A stretch of 64,000 bases of DNA from Staphylococcus saprophyticus subsp. saprophyticus ATCC 15305 = NCTC 7292 (GCF_000010125.1 NC_007350.1:868001-932000), one strand, 5' to 3'. Positions 7,769 through 18,074 are shown, counted from the first letter of the stretch. Translations and numbers: made by a program. The notes: generated by a model from the sequence alone, not told the origin.

Positions 7769-7799
7769 CCGTGAGTCCCTCCCAAGCTCACGGTTTTTT
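7769..7799 (+). terminator. RNAIII terminator with C-rich loop
   Basis: CCGTGAG/CTCACGG stem, loop containing CCCTCCC, then TTTTTT. In S. aureus the equivalent last hairpin acts both as terminator and as an antisense arm. It ends at the stop codon of the convergent hydrolase gene. Confidence 0.95.
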
Positions 7800-7800
7800 A

Positions 7801-8586
7801 TTATTTATATAAATGTGGTCGTAAATTTTTAAACACTGGAATAGTGTCTCTTTGCTTGTCAACTTCCTCCAAATCAATTTCGCAAGTTATGTGGTCAGGT
7901 TTATAACCTAATTGTGACAATATTTCGCCATTAGGATTAATGACGATAGAATTACCTGCGTATTCCGTTTGACCATCATCTCCACATCCATTACATCCAA
8001 TGACATACATATCATTTTCAATAGCACGTGCTTTTAATAGCGCAATCCAATGATCTAATCTGACTAATGGCCATTGTGCAACATAAAAAGCAATTTGTGC
8101 ATCTTTACGTGCTGGATAACGTAATAATTCGGGGAAACGTAAATCGTAGCAAATGATTTGTGTGACTCTCGCACCATTCGATAAATTAAATGGCTCAGGC
8201 ACAGCATTACCTGCATTTAAAAAGCTAGGTTCATTCAACATGGGTACTAAGTGTACTTTATCGTAGTTATTTAAAAGTTTTCCGTATTTTGAAACGGCAA
8301 AGGCAGTATTATATACTTCATTACTTTTTGCATTTGAAACAGATCCAGCAATAACATCAACCTGATACTTTATTGCAAGTTTAGAAATAAACTCGTAACT
8401 ACGAGACAATCGGCTATCAGATAATGCTTGAAGTTGTGGTAGGGCATATCCGTTATTCCACATTTCAGGTAATACAACGACATCTGTTTGTGATGTAACA
8501 TAGTTAGAAAACCAAGTAGCAATTGTTTCTTCATTTAATTCTGTATTTGCTGGTTCTACTTTAAATTGAAAAATTTCTATATTCAT
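7801..8586 (-). CDS. Carbon-nitrogen (nitrilase-superfamily) hydrolase
   Basis: A 261-residue nitrilase-superfamily amidohydrolase. The Glu-Lys-Cys triad is visible: Glu in VVLPEMWNNGY (about residue 41), Lys in YDKVHLVP (about residue 110) and Cys in IICYDLRFPE (about residue 146). The family cleaves C-N bonds of small amides such as omega-amides of keto acids; the substrate here is not readable. The ribosome site AAGGGGCG precedes the ATG. It is a constant neighbour of the agr locus in staphylococci and ends 1 base past the RNAIII terminator. Confidence 0.88.
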   Translation of the reverse strand: MNIEIFQFKVEPANTELNEETIATWFSNYVTSQTDVVVLPEMWNNGYALPQLQALSDSRLSRSYEFISKLAIKYQVDVIAGSVSNAKSNEVYNTAFAVSKYGKLLNNYDKVHLVPMLNEPSFLNAGNAVPEPFNLSNGARVTQIICYDLRFPELLRYPARKDAQIAFYVAQWPLVRLDHWIALLKARAIENDMYVIGCNGCGDDGQTEYAGNSIVINPNGEILSQLGYKPDHITCEIDLEEVDKQRDTIPVFKNLRPHLYK

Positions 8587-8675
8587 ATTAATCGCCCCTT
8601 AAAAGCTGTTTGTCCCAATATACTAAAAAAATTCTGATAACTCAAAATAAGCACTGTTTGAATAATTTATTTAAT

Positions 8676-8727
8676 AAAAAAAACGAGGTTGGACAATATC
8701 ATCTATGTCCGAACCTCGTTAATTTTA
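8676..8727. terminator. Terminator between nitroreductase and hydrolase genes
   Basis: AACGAGGTTGGACA pairs with TGTCCGAACCTCGTT. T and A runs lie on both sides. It ends the nitroreductase message, read on the minus strand. Confidence 0.85.
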
Positions 8728-8756
8728 TAGAAAACGATGAATCGCAGGTTAATTTA

Positions 8757-9386
8757 TTATTTTCTAACTAAGAAACGATCTTTAACATCTTGGAATGCTT
8801 TTTCTCCAGCTTCGTCACGAATGTTACCAAATGGCATTTGTGCAACAAGTTTCCAAGTTTTAGGAATATCGAAAGCCTCTGTAACTGCAACATCTACCAG
8901 TGGGTTATAATGTTGTAAAGATGCTCCGATACCTTTTGTTCCTAATGCTGTCCAAACAGCAAATTGGTGCATTGCATTTGTTTGAGTTGACCAAACAGCA
9001 AAGTTTTCAGCATAGTTTGGCATTTGATTTTGTAATCCTTCAACAACGTCTTGGTCTTCAAAATAAAGAATTGTACCGTGCGAATGTTTGAAGTTATCAA
9101 TTTTGTCAGCAGTTGCTTGGAATTCACGATCTGGACCCATTGCATTTTTAAGTTCTCTTTTAGTAATGTCCCAAAATTTATCATGATTATCATTTAATAA
9201 TAAAACGATACGTGTAGATTGTGAGTTAAATGAAGATGGTACATGTTTAATGGCATGTTCAATAATATCCTCAACTTCTTTATCAGATATAGAAATTTCT
9301 TTTTCTAAACTGTAAATAGAACGTCTTGTTTCAATTGCATTTTGAAAAGTTTCTAATGTTGAAGCATTTTTTGTAAATAATCCCAT
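8757..9386 (-). CDS. Nitroreductase-family protein
   Basis: A 209-residue FMN-dependent nitroreductase-like flavoprotein. It shows the typical N terminus with ETRRSIYSLEK (FMN-contacting Arg pair region), a VPSSFNSQSTR segment (Ser/Asn contacts to FMN) and GIGASLQHYNP near residue 170. Such enzymes use NAD(P)H to reduce nitro or quinone compounds; the physiological substrate is unknown. I chose the ATG giving MGLFTKN because AAGGAG lies 8 bases before it; the open frame extends six codons further upstream to a TTG that overlaps that site. Confidence 0.87.
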   Translation of the reverse strand: MGLFTKNASTLETFQNAIETRRSIYSLEKEISISDKEVEDIIEHAIKHVPSSFNSQSTRIVLLLNDNHDKFWDITKRELKNAMGPDREFQATADKIDNFKHSHGTILYFEDQDVVEGLQNQMPNYAENFAVWSTQTNAMHQFAVWTALGTKGIGASLQHYNPLVDVAVTEAFDIPKTWKLVAQMPFGNIRDEAGEKAFQDVKDRFLVRK

Positions 9387-9578
9387 GTGAAAAATCTCCT
9401 TCAAGTCAATTTATTTTATATACCTAGTATAATTATTATATCTTGATTTGTAAATAGATTTTACATAAAATTTCAAAAGTATTAATATTTTCTTTCAAAA
9501 ACCAACTTTTAATGAAAAAGTATAGTATTTTCTATATACTGTACATAAATATATTTGTTTTTTAATGGAGGTGATGAT

Positions 9579-11300
9579 GTGAAGCGGTATAATGCTCATA
9601 AATTTGTGATATCAAGTTTTGCTATTGCTTTAAGTACGTCTATAGTTGCGCACCCGACACAAGCAATAGAACAGCAAGAAAATGAATTAGATAAAAATGC
9701 GCAAAATAATAGTTCATCAGTTATTAAGGATGATAATGATGTATTAACTAAAAATAGTGAAAATACAAATAAAAATGATCAAAGCAGTGATGTAGACCGT
9801 TCTAATAATGTGTCACTTCCTAGCAATCAAAAAGTATCTGATAGTCAAACTAGAGCAACTGAGCAAACAGATAACACGAGTGAAGTGAATGACGAAGAAC
9901 GATCAACCGGAGATCCAAATAAACAAAACGAAAAAGAAGATAAACAGTCAGCCGAAGATCCAGATAAACAAAATGGAAAAGAAGATAAACAGTCAGCCGA
10001 AGATCCAGATAAACAAAATGGAAAAGAAGATAAACAGTCAGCCGAAGATCCAGATAAACAAAATGGAAAAGAAGATAAACAATCAACAGAAGATCCAGAT
10101 AAGCAAAATAATCAAAATGGCAGTGATGGAGAATCAGGAGATTCAGAGGATTCCAATAACCAAGGTGGAGGGAGCAAAGAACCGAACTACTCAGGCGGTA
10201 GTGGTGGCGGATCAGGTAAGCCAGACAACTCAAATGAAGATGGTGGAGGGAGCAAAGAACCGAACCACTCAGGCGGTAGTGGTGGCGGATCAGGTAAGCC
10301 AGACAACTCAAATGAAGATGGCGGAGGAAGCGAAGAACCGAACCACTCAGGCGGTAGTGGTGGCGGATCAGGTGAGCCAGACAACTCAAATGAAGATGGT
10401 GGAGGGAGCGAAGAACCACAACAACCAAATGGCAGTGGTGGTGGATCAGGAAAACCACAAAAACCCAATAAGCATGGTGAAGGAAATGGAAAGCCAGAAC
10501 AGCCAAACAAGGGCAATGGAACTACTGAAAAGCCAGAGAAACCTAATAATTCAGGTGGCAACGCTTATACACCAAGTAATTCAAATAAATCTAGTAATGA
10601 GACTGGCAACGCATCGAGCACAGAAACAAATAATCGTGACAGTGTAAATAGAACACATCGCTCAAGTACGCAAAATGATTCAAATAGTCAATCAAATAAT
10701 GGGAAAAATAGCTCGAATTCGAATAATATAGATCAGCCGTCTATGAATCAAACAACAGAAAATAACCAAAATAGGGAATCGAATGAACACCAATTAATGA
10801 ATCGATTTAATCAAATGACAACCGGTTCTTTTAAATACAATCCATTTGTATTAAATCAAGTTAAACAATTAGGTAGTAATAAAGAACAAGTTTCTGATAG
10901 TGAAATTTCCGCAGTTTTAAAAAAACAAAATTTCGCGGATAATGCATTTTTAAATGAATTACAAAAAGATACAAATTATTTTAAATTCCAATATTTTAAT
11001 CCATTGAAATCAAGAGATTATTATAAAAATTTAGATAAACAAGTATTGGCTTTGATTACTGGTGATATTGGTTCTATGCCAGATTTGAAAAAACCAGAGA
11101 ATAAAAATACTACAGGTAAATATGAATATCATACAAGTAGTGATGAAGAAATGACACATACGAAAGATAAAGAAGCCAGTGATACGATTCAAATGAAATT
11201 TGAAAGAACTTTATTTGCTTTAATCACAGCAATGCTTATTATTTTTGTTGGTGTGGTTATTGGCTACTTTGTTAGACGCAAGAATGACAAATTAAAATAA
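9579..11300 (+). CDS. sdrH: SdrH-like repeat-rich surface protein
   Basis: A secreted, membrane-anchored protein of about 573 residues. A signal peptide ends near AHPTQA; then follow an acidic Asn/Asp/Ser-rich region, about four 15-residue repeats (DKQNGKEDKQSAEDP), three 26-residue Gly/Ser/Pro repeats with a decayed fourth copy, a conserved C-terminal domain (about residues 410-520) and one transmembrane helix followed by RRKNDKLK. There is no LPXTG motif, as in SdrH of other staphylococci, which also lies between agr and groEL. I chose GTG at 9579 because GGAGGTGAT lies just before it. Function unproven. Symbol from position and architecture. Confidence 0.8.
   Translation: MKRYNAHKFVISSFAIALSTSIVAHPTQAIEQQENELDKNAQNNSSSVIKDDNDVLTKNSENTNKNDQSSDVDRSNNVSLPSNQKVSDSQTRATEQTDNTSEVNDEERSTGDPNKQNEKEDKQSAEDPDKQNGKEDKQSAEDPDKQNGKEDKQSAEDPDKQNGKEDKQSTEDPDKQNNQNGSDGESGDSEDSNNQGGGSKEPNYSGGSGGGSGKPDNSNEDGGGSKEPNHSGGSGGGSGKPDNSNEDGGGSEEPNHSGGSGGGSGEPDNSNEDGGGSEEPQQPNGSGGGSGKPQKPNKHGEGNGKPEQPNKGNGTTEKPEKPNNSGGNAYTPSNSNKSSNETGNASSTETNNRDSVNRTHRSSTQNDSNSQSNNGKNSSNSNNIDQPSMNQTTENNQNRESNEHQLMNRFNQMTTGSFKYNPFVLNQVKQLGSNKEQVSDSEISAVLKKQNFADNAFLNELQKDTNYFKFQYFNPLKSRDYYKNLDKQVLALITGDIGSMPDLKKPENKNTTGKYEYHTSSDEEMTHTKDKEASDTIQMKFERTLFALITAMLIIFVGVVIGYFVRRKNDKLK
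9936..10115. repeat. 45-bp tandem repeats in sdrH, four copies
   Basis: GAAGATAAACAGTCAGCC starts at 9936, 9981 and 10026, and a diverged copy starts at 10071, an exact 45-base period. Each encodes a 15-residue Lys/Glu/Asp/Gln-rich unit. The copies are almost identical, which points to recent duplication. Confidence 0.93.
10164..10425. repeat. 78-bp tandem repeats in sdrH, three copies plus a partial
   Basis: Units start at 10164, 10242, 10320 and 10398 with an exact 78-base period. Each encodes a 26-residue Gly/Ser-rich linker with one EPN and one KPDNSNED or EPDNSNED. The fourth copy diverges after about 25 bases. Confidence 0.93.
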
Positions 11301-11307
11301 AAACAAT

Positions 11308-11354
11308 AAAAGGGAAGTACGTACTAAATGAATCATACGTACTTCCCTTTATAT
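11308..11354. terminator. Convergent terminator between sdrH and mroQ
   Basis: AAGGGAAGTACGT pairs with ACGTACTTCCCTT. A or T runs flank both arms. It serves both genes. Confidence 0.85.
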
Positions 11355-11356
11355 AT

Positions 11357-12109
11357 TTACATTATTAAAAATAAAAGATTAAATATGAATGATGTTGATT
11401 CTTGTAGCTCTTTTATCTTTTCTGGTCCAATAAGTACTTGTATGATGACAACAAATCCATTTTGCATCATGTGCACTAAGATAGGAACCCAAATTCGTTT
11501 GGTATATACGTATAATGCAGCAAAAATGAAGCCCATACCAAAATAAATTATAAAAAATGATGGATCTGCGTGTGCTGCACTAAATATGATGGAACTTACA
11601 ATGGCAGCAATTAAAAATTTTATCGTTTTATTTGCATTAATTAAATTGTAAATTTCACCAAAAATAACTTTTCTAAAAACAAACTCTTCAAGTATTGGTC
11701 CTACAATTGAAATTAATATGATAAATAGGGGTATTTCTTGTGCAACTTTCATCAGTCGTTCAGTATTTGGACTTGATTGAGGCGCACCAAATACGTACAT
11801 ATTAATCATGCCTGCAAGTATCTGATAAATCATAACAACGAAATAACCAACAATTGCCCAAACAATAACGTAACGTTTCTTTTCTTTTGTTTGTTGCTCT
11901 AATCGGGTAGGATTAGAAATAAAGTTATTGATTATAATTATTAAAATAGCAGCTATTATAAATAAACCAACTTGTGTGTATATGTTAGCAAAGACAAGTT
12001 CCTTGCTACTTAGATTGTTAAATAGGCCAGCCATATGTAATAAAATAACACCAAATTGTGCTAAACCATAAATAACTAATGTCAATATGGACACCCATAA
12101 ACGAGACAT
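11357..12109 (-). CDS. mroQ: CPBP (Abi/CAAX) intramembrane protease MroQ
   Basis: A 250-residue polytopic membrane protein of the CPBP glutamic-protease family. It has the paired-Glu motif EEFVFRKVIFGE near residue 140, a second motif FSAAHADPSF near residue 180 and a third His in VPILVHMMQNG near residue 218. About seven hydrophobic segments are visible. In S. aureus the gene in this same place, MroQ, is needed for normal Agr signalling at the AgrD processing or export step. Here it is again between sdrH and groES, so the symbol is assigned by family and position. Confidence 0.85.
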   Translation of the reverse strand: MSRLWVSILTLVIYGLAQFGVILLHMAGLFNNLSSKELVFANIYTQVGLFIIAAILIIIINNFISNPTRLEQQTKEKKRYVIVWAIVGYFVVMIYQILAGMINMYVFGAPQSSPNTERLMKVAQEIPLFIILISIVGPILEEFVFRKVIFGEIYNLINANKTIKFLIAAIVSSIIFSAAHADPSFFIIYFGMGFIFAALYVYTKRIWVPILVHMMQNGFVVIIQVLIGPEKIKELQESTSFIFNLLFLIM

Positions 12110-12192
12110 AATGAACCTCCAAAAATTAAATGATACTTTATTTTATCGCAAAATCATCGTTTGTACAAAATTAAGAGGATAATGGTTTTAAC

Positions 12193-12258
12193 TTGAAAAG
12201 TTGACCAAATTTGATTATTATAGAAAGTACATTAGCACTCATTAACTTAAAGTGCTAA
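12193..12258 (+). promoter_or_regulatory. groESL promoter with CtsR-like box and CIRCE
   Basis: The CIRCE element for HrcA is TTAGCACTC (12232-12240), nine bases, AAGTGCTAA (12250-12258), one mismatch from perfect. Upstream, GTTGACC-AAA-TTTGATT (12200-12216) matches the tandem heptads bound by CtsR, with some mismatches. A plausible promoter is TTGAAA (12193) and TATTAT (12216). Dual HrcA/CtsR control of groESL is known in staphylococci. Confidence 0.85.
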
Positions 12259-12286
12259 CATTTAAACTTTTGAGGAGGAACGAAAA

Positions 12287-12574
12287 ATGTTAAAGCCATT
12301 AGGTAACCGAGTAATTATTCAAAAATCAGAACAAGAGCAAACAACTAAAAGTGGTATCGTATTAACTGATAGCGCTAAAGAGAAATCCAACGAAGGTACG
12401 ATAATTGCAGTAGGTGCAGGACGTATTTTAAAAGATGGTTCTCGTGTTGCTCCTGAAGTAAACGAAGGCGACAAAGTAGTATTCCAACAATATGCTGGAA
12501 CTGAAGTTAAACGAGGAGACGAAACATATTTAATCGTTAATGAAGAAGATATTTTAGCAATAATTGAATCTTAA
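12287..12574 (+). CDS. groES: Co-chaperonin GroES
   Basis: A 95-residue Hsp10. It has the N-terminal [11 protein letters not shown] strand, the mobile loop [14 protein letters not shown] (about residues 20-34) that docks on GroEL, and the C-terminal [14 protein letters not shown]. It caps the GroEL folding chamber. The ribosome site GAGGAGG lies before the ATG. The heat-shock control sites lie just upstream and groEL follows 62 bases later. Confidence 0.98.
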   Translation: MLKPLGNRVIIQKSEQEQTTKSGIVLTDSAKEKSNEGTIIAVGAGRILKDGSRVAPEVNEGDKVVFQQYAGTEVKRGDETYLIVNEEDILAIIES

Positions 12575-12633
12575 TATAAAAAAATTTTAAAAATAAACAA
12601 TAATTATCATAGAAACAACATGGAGGTATATAA

Positions 12634-14259
<1,626 letters not shown>

Positions 14260-14344
14260 AATAGCATTCAAACACTGATTTGAAGGCATTTAAAAGTCAT
14301 AAATAACATCATATTGACATAAAAATTTAAAATAATTCATTAGA

Positions 14345-14389
14345 GACGTTTTCCATTAGGGCACTCAACCCTTTGGAAAGCGTCTTTTT
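14345..14389 (+). terminator. groESL terminator
   Basis: GACGTTTTCCATTAGGG pairs with CCCTTTGGAAAGCGTC, followed by five T. The rest of the 318-base gap to the next gene (14260-14577) is AT-rich and shows nothing else I recognise. Confidence 0.85.
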
Positions 14390-14577
14390 AGTTTCCTAAT
14401 TGTTATTTGAAACGGACGTTGATTATTTTCGGTTAATCCTTGTGATATAATTGTCCATGTATTTCAATAATACTAAATCAATATCAATTAAAATGATGTC
14501 GTGCATGTGTCTGTGTTGCATTGAAAAGTAATTAGTTAGATAATTATATATATAATGATTACATAGGGTGAATATAG

Positions 14578-14784
14578 ATGAATGAAATTTTTGTTTTTAT
14601 AATAGAAACGAATGATGGGAATGTATTTCGCGAGTATGTAGAAAATGTTTTAGAAATCGATGAAAGATTAGCTTTGGAACGATTTGAAAAAGCAATTAGA
14701 AAACATCGTTATTTTTATTTAAAAGATAGTGGCAGATATATAAATGTTAGTCATATAATATCAATAAAAGTAGAAATAATGTAA
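14578..14784 (+). CDS. Small protein of unknown function
   Basis: A 68-residue acidic/basic mixed protein with no membrane segment. It starts MNEIFVFIIETNDGN, has a helical middle rich in Glu/Arg/Lys and ends with a short beta-like ISIKVEIM. A modest ribosome site (AGGGTGA) lies 10 bases before the ATG. I do not recognise the family. It stands alone between two similar terminator hairpins. Codon use looks like that of its neighbours, so it is probably a real gene. Confidence 0.55.
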   Translation: MNEIFVFIIETNDGNVFREYVENVLEIDERLALERFEKAIRKHRYFYLKDSGRYINVSHIISIKVEIM

Positions 14785-14869
14785 AACTCATCCATTTTTA
14801 ACTAACCTTTGTATGTTTATTGATAACTATCATTTAACTTTTAAAAATTTAATGTATTATTTTATTTAT

Positions 14870-14906
14870 GCTTTCCATAAGTTTTACACTTTTGGGAAGC
14901 GTTTTT
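14870..14906 (+). terminator. Terminator after the 68-residue gene
   Basis: GCTTTCC pairs with GGGAAGC across a 17-base loop, then T run. It resembles the right arm of the groEL terminator (both end in GGAAGC or GGAAAGC, then a T run and TTTAGTTT). Confidence 0.6.
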
Positions 14907-14980
14907 AGTTTGAATAATGATTTATGGTGTGATTGTTTCATATGTTAAAATAAACCCAAATGATTATTAGGAGCGACGTA

Positions 14981-15454
14981 ATGACTAAAAAAACAACTTT
15001 TTTAAAAGCGATTGACCAACTTTATGAAACCGCACACTTATTAAATCAATATGAAAATATACCGAGAAAATATGGTACAGATGATGAATTGTATATGGTC
15101 GAAGCACATATGATTAATCTGATTGGTGTCAATAAGGTAATGAATATATCTGAAATTGCTAAACAAATGAATAGAACTAAAAGCGCGGCTTCACAAAAAA
15201 TAACAAGGCTTGTTCAAAAAGGCTTAGTTGTTAAAAATAAAAGTACACATAGTTCTAGAGAAGTCAGTATCGAATTAACTGATAAAGGCGAAAAAGTATT
15301 TCAATATCATCAGGCATTAGATAGTAACGTTTATAACACTTATTTAGAAAAACTAGAAACATATGATACTAAAGATTTTGAAAACATTGAGCATTTTTTA
15401 AACATGATAAGTGAAAACTTAAATTATTTAATAAATGATACACGAACTCATTAA
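14981..15454 (+). CDS. MarR-family transcriptional regulator
   Basis: A 157-residue winged-helix regulator. The HTH covers about residues 47-75 (NISEIAKQMNRTKSAASQKITRL cut here only for position: it begins at residue 47) and is followed by the wing and a C-terminal dimer helix. I chose ATG 14981 because AGGAG lies 7 bases upstream; the open frame extends seven codons further but has no ribosome site there. It converges with the acetyltransferase gene, so its target is not clear from context. MarR proteins often sense aromatic or oxidising compounds. Confidence 0.85.
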   Translation: MTKKTTFLKAIDQLYETAHLLNQYENIPRKYGTDDELYMVEAHMINLIGVNKVMNISEIAKQMNRTKSAASQKITRLVQKGLVVKNKSTHSSREVSIELTDKGEKVFQYHQALDSNVYNTYLEKLETYDTKDFENIEHFLNMISENLNYLINDTRTH

Positions 15455-15482
15455 CCTATATATTAAAAGATAGACACTACAA

Positions 15483-15971
15483 TTAATCCAAATTTTTAAC
15501 CAAATTAAAGCATTGTATGCCGCCATGTTTAGATTCAGAAACGCCATAATTTATATAGCTATATTGTTCGTAAAAAGAAATCAAAGAAGCTTTGCAAGTT
15601 AATGTTATACCTTGACGTTCATGTTCTATTGCAAGATGTTCTAAATGATCCAATAATTTTCCTGCAAGACCTTGGTTTCTATAACTTTCACCTACAACCA
15701 GCCCTAAAATAGCGATATAGCCGCCATGGGGAGGGTTCTTTGTAGTTTCATCAAATAAATCATCAGTGATAAAAGCTTGATTAATAACAGGACCATTGAC
15801 ATAGCCAGCGATTTCGCCATCATATTCTGCTACGATAAATGTATCTTTGATAACATTAATTCTATTAATAAGTGCTTCTTTTGAAGCGGCTTCTTCAGAT
15901 GAAAAACCCTTATTCTCAATTTGTAAAATAGTATTCAAGTCACGCATAGCCACAGTTCTGAAATGATACAT
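15483..15971 (-). CDS. GNAT-family N-acetyltransferase
   Basis: A 162-residue GNAT acetyltransferase. Motif A with the acetyl-CoA loop is visible as VGESYRNQGLAGKLLDHL (Q/RxxGxG/A type) near residues 92-109, and the C-terminal Tyr region is SFYEQYSYINYGV. These enzymes move an acetyl group to an amine; the substrate is unknown. The related staphylococcal gene is annotated simply as acetyltransferase. Its stop is 28 bases from the convergent MarR gene. Confidence 0.85.
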   Translation of the reverse strand: MYHFRTVAMRDLNTILQIENKGFSSEEAASKEALINRINVIKDTFIVAEYDGEIAGYVNGPVINQAFITDDLFDETTKNPPHGGYIAILGLVVGESYRNQGLAGKLLDHLEHLAIEHERQGITLTCKASLISFYEQYSYINYGVSESKHGGIQCFNLVKNLD

Positions 15972-16269
15972 TAATGATTCCTCACTTTATTTTTGAATTT
16001 TTGAAATTGAAAATAGTTTAGCACCTTAACTATTTTCCGTCAAATATTAAAAATATGTATAGAAATTTGGTTATATAACAAATATTAAGTGTCAATGAGT
16101 CGTATCGTTCATATTAAGAAAATAAAATTTCAATATATAAGATAAGGGATTACATTTGTTATATGAATAATCTTTTAGCGATTTGGGTAAAGTAAGTAGG
16201 TATAATTAGTAACGGTTCTTATACAAGTGTGATAAGTTTCTAATATTTTATAAGAAAAGGAGATAAATT

Positions 16270-16737
16270 ATGACAAAACCAACAGTGTATGAGGTTCTTG
16301 ATTCAGGAGTGAATTATCTGTTATCAGGTTACGATAATTGGAGTAATGAACAGGTATTAGACGATAAAATTGACGCTTTTCCTAATACAATTCACTGGCA
16401 ATATGGGCATGTGCTAACGATTTTTGAAAGTGTATTGTCATTATGTGAACAAAATGAAGTTGATATTGCTAAGTATACAAATTTATTTGGATATGGTTCT
16501 TCACCTGAAAAATGGGGAGATAGTGACGTACCTACAATTGATGAAATATTTAAACACATTAGAACATTACCTGAACGTGCTCGCAAACTTACAGATGAAC
16601 AATTAGAACAAGAGCTTACTGAAACAATAGCTGGTTGTAGTACATTAAATGAATTATTAGTTCTCAATGCGATTCATATTCCGTTACACGCTGGAAAAAT
16701 AGAAGAAATGTCGCGTGTACTTAAACAACAACAATAA
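16270..16737 (+). CDS. DinB-like metal-binding four-helix protein
   Basis: A 155-residue protein of the DinB/YfiT-like superfamily. The likely metal-binding His residues are in HWQYGHVL near residues 40-46 and in AIHIPLHAGKIEEM near residues 138-150. Such proteins include thiol-dependent transferases; the reaction here is unknown. It has a GGAG site before the ATG and its own terminator. The upstream gap (15972-16269) shows only promoter-like AT-rich DNA. Confidence 0.75.
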   Translation: MTKPTVYEVLDSGVNYLLSGYDNWSNEQVLDDKIDAFPNTIHWQYGHVLTIFESVLSLCEQNEVDIAKYTNLFGYGSSPEKWGDSDVPTIDEIFKHIRTLPERARKLTDEQLEQELTETIAGCSTLNELLVLNAIHIPLHAGKIEEMSRVLKQQQ

Positions 16738-16739
16738 AA

Positions 16740-16777
16740 AAATGGAGCGTGTCTGATGTGACATGCTCCATTTTTTT
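16740..16777. terminator. Convergent terminator (DinB-like gene / aminotransferase)
   Basis: AATGGAGCGTGTC pairs with GACATGCTCCATT and is followed by seven T. The reverse side has an A run, so it works for both genes. Confidence 0.88.
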
Positions 16778-16784
16778 AACTATA

Positions 16785-18074
16785 TTATTTTTGTAACTCA
16801 GCAATGGCTTTTGCAATAGAATCAAATACATGTGGAATATCATCTTTTTCAACACAACTAAATGCAATTCTAATATCAGTATCGTTAAGTGCGATGATAC
16901 CGATAGAATAGTTATTGATAAGATGAAGTCGTAATTGTTCAGGATCTACATCATAAACTTTTAAAGCCATGAAATAACCAGAATTAAAGTCGTAAGCTTT
17001 CCAGTAGGATGCATATTGTGGGTCATAAACCACTGCTTTTGTAACTTCGTATCTCGCTTGTAGCGTATCAATATTTTCTTGAATCTCTTTGTCGAAAGTT
17101 TCAGGATGCTCTAATACATATTTCACTGCACTTTGTGAAGGCATAGGTCCGCTAGATATATTACTTCTGATTAGTCCTTTAACTTTTGCTTCTAGGACTT
17201 GTTTTGTTGTTTCATTGGATACACCAAAGCTCATAAAACCTACACGTAATCCCCAAGCGAAGAACTCTTTCGTTGCACCATCTAATCTGATAGGTAATAA
17301 ATTATCTAAATGCAAGTTTGTTAGTGCAGTAAATAATGATTGTGTATAAACATCTTCATAGAATAAGCCGTAATAAGCATCATCTACTAAAGCAATTACA
17401 TTGGTACCACGTTTAGCTAATGCTTGAATTGCTTCAACTATTGTTTTTACTTCATCTTTTGTAGGTGTATAGCCTGTTGGGTTATTTGGATAATTTAAAA
17501 TTAACATCACTTTATCTTTTGTATAATTTTCTAAAGTTGCAATTAAGTTTTCTGTCGTAAAGTGTCCTGACTCATCAAAAATATCATAAGTTTCGATATC
17601 CGCACTATGTCTCGTACTATAAACTAATTTATAATTTCCCCAATTGTGCGTTGGTAATAAAATCGTATCGCCACTATCAATAAACATATCTGCAACGAGT
17701 GATAAACCATGTGTTAACGCATTTGTAAGTATTGGTCTTGTCATATCAGTTGCATTTAATTCAGGATTTTCTTTTAGCATTTTCTGGTGCCATAAATCGC
17801 GTAGAGATTCTATACCTTGTGGTGGGGCATATGGAAAGATTTCATCTGGTTCTAAGTTTGTAAAAACGTCATTAAGCGTGTCAGCATACATCTTGCTATG
17901 CTTATATGTTGCCATACCAATTGTGGCATTATATTGAGTAGATTTTGCTTCAGCAGATTGAGATAAAATGCCTTTTGGATAATACATTAATTTTCCTAGG
18001 TCAGATAACATATCTGCAATTTCAGGGTTTGATTTAGATAATTGTTCATTTAAATCTAAAGCTAAAGGATTCAT
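16785..18074 (-). CDS. Class I/II PLP-dependent aminotransferase
   Basis: A 429-residue fold-type I aminotransferase. The sequence shows NYPNNPTGY (substrate/PLP-contacting Asn) near residue 195, ALVDDAYYG (Asp pairing with the PLP nitrogen) near residue 228 and DGATKEFFAWGLRVGF with the Schiff-base Lys near residue 263. It transfers amino groups between amino and keto acids; it could act on aromatic or dicarboxylic substrates. The ribosome site is GAGAGGTTG before the ATG. Length is typical. Confidence 0.88.
   Translation of the reverse strand: MNPLALDLNEQLSKSNPEIADMLSDLGKLMYYPKGILSQSAEAKSTQYNATIGMATYKHSKMYADTLNDVFTNLEPDEIFPYAPPQGIESLRDLWHQKMLKENPELNATDMTRPILTNALTHGLSLVADMFIDSGDTILLPTHNWGNYKLVYSTRHSADIETYDIFDESGHFTTENLIATLENYTKDKVMLILNYPNNPTGYTPTKDEVKTIVEAIQALAKRGTNVIALVDDAYYGLFYEDVYTQSLFTALTNLHLDNLLPIRLDGATKEFFAWGLRVGFMSFGVSNETTKQVLEAKVKGLIRSNISSGPMPSQSAVKYVLEHPETFDKEIQENIDTLQARYEVTKAVVYDPQYASYWKAYDFNSGYFMALKVYDVDPEQLRLHLINNYSIGIIALNDTDIRIAFSCVEKDDIPHVFDSIAKAIAELQK

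Larger units (their letters stand above)
7400..7799 (+). ncRNA. RNAIII, effector RNA of the agr system
   Basis: About 400 nt divergent from agrB. The 3' end is the unmistakable RNAIII terminator: CCGTGAG, a CCCTCCC loop and CTCACGG, then six T (7769-7799). More C-rich loops occur at 7565-7570 (ATTCCC, in the loop of a 9-bp stem ATTTGAATT/AATTCAAAT), 7706-7712 and 7743-7748. A further hairpin ATTGTCT/AGACAAT lies at 7597-7617. Such UUCCC loops pair with ribosome sites of target mRNAs in S. aureus. It is shorter than the 514-nt S. aureus RNA. The start is estimated. Confidence 0.92.

Noticed and set aside
9850..10647. Long open frames antisense to and in the +1 frame of sdrH
   Set aside because: They arise from the Gly/Ser/Pro/Asp repeats, which lack stops in other frames. 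They have no ribosome sites or known domains.
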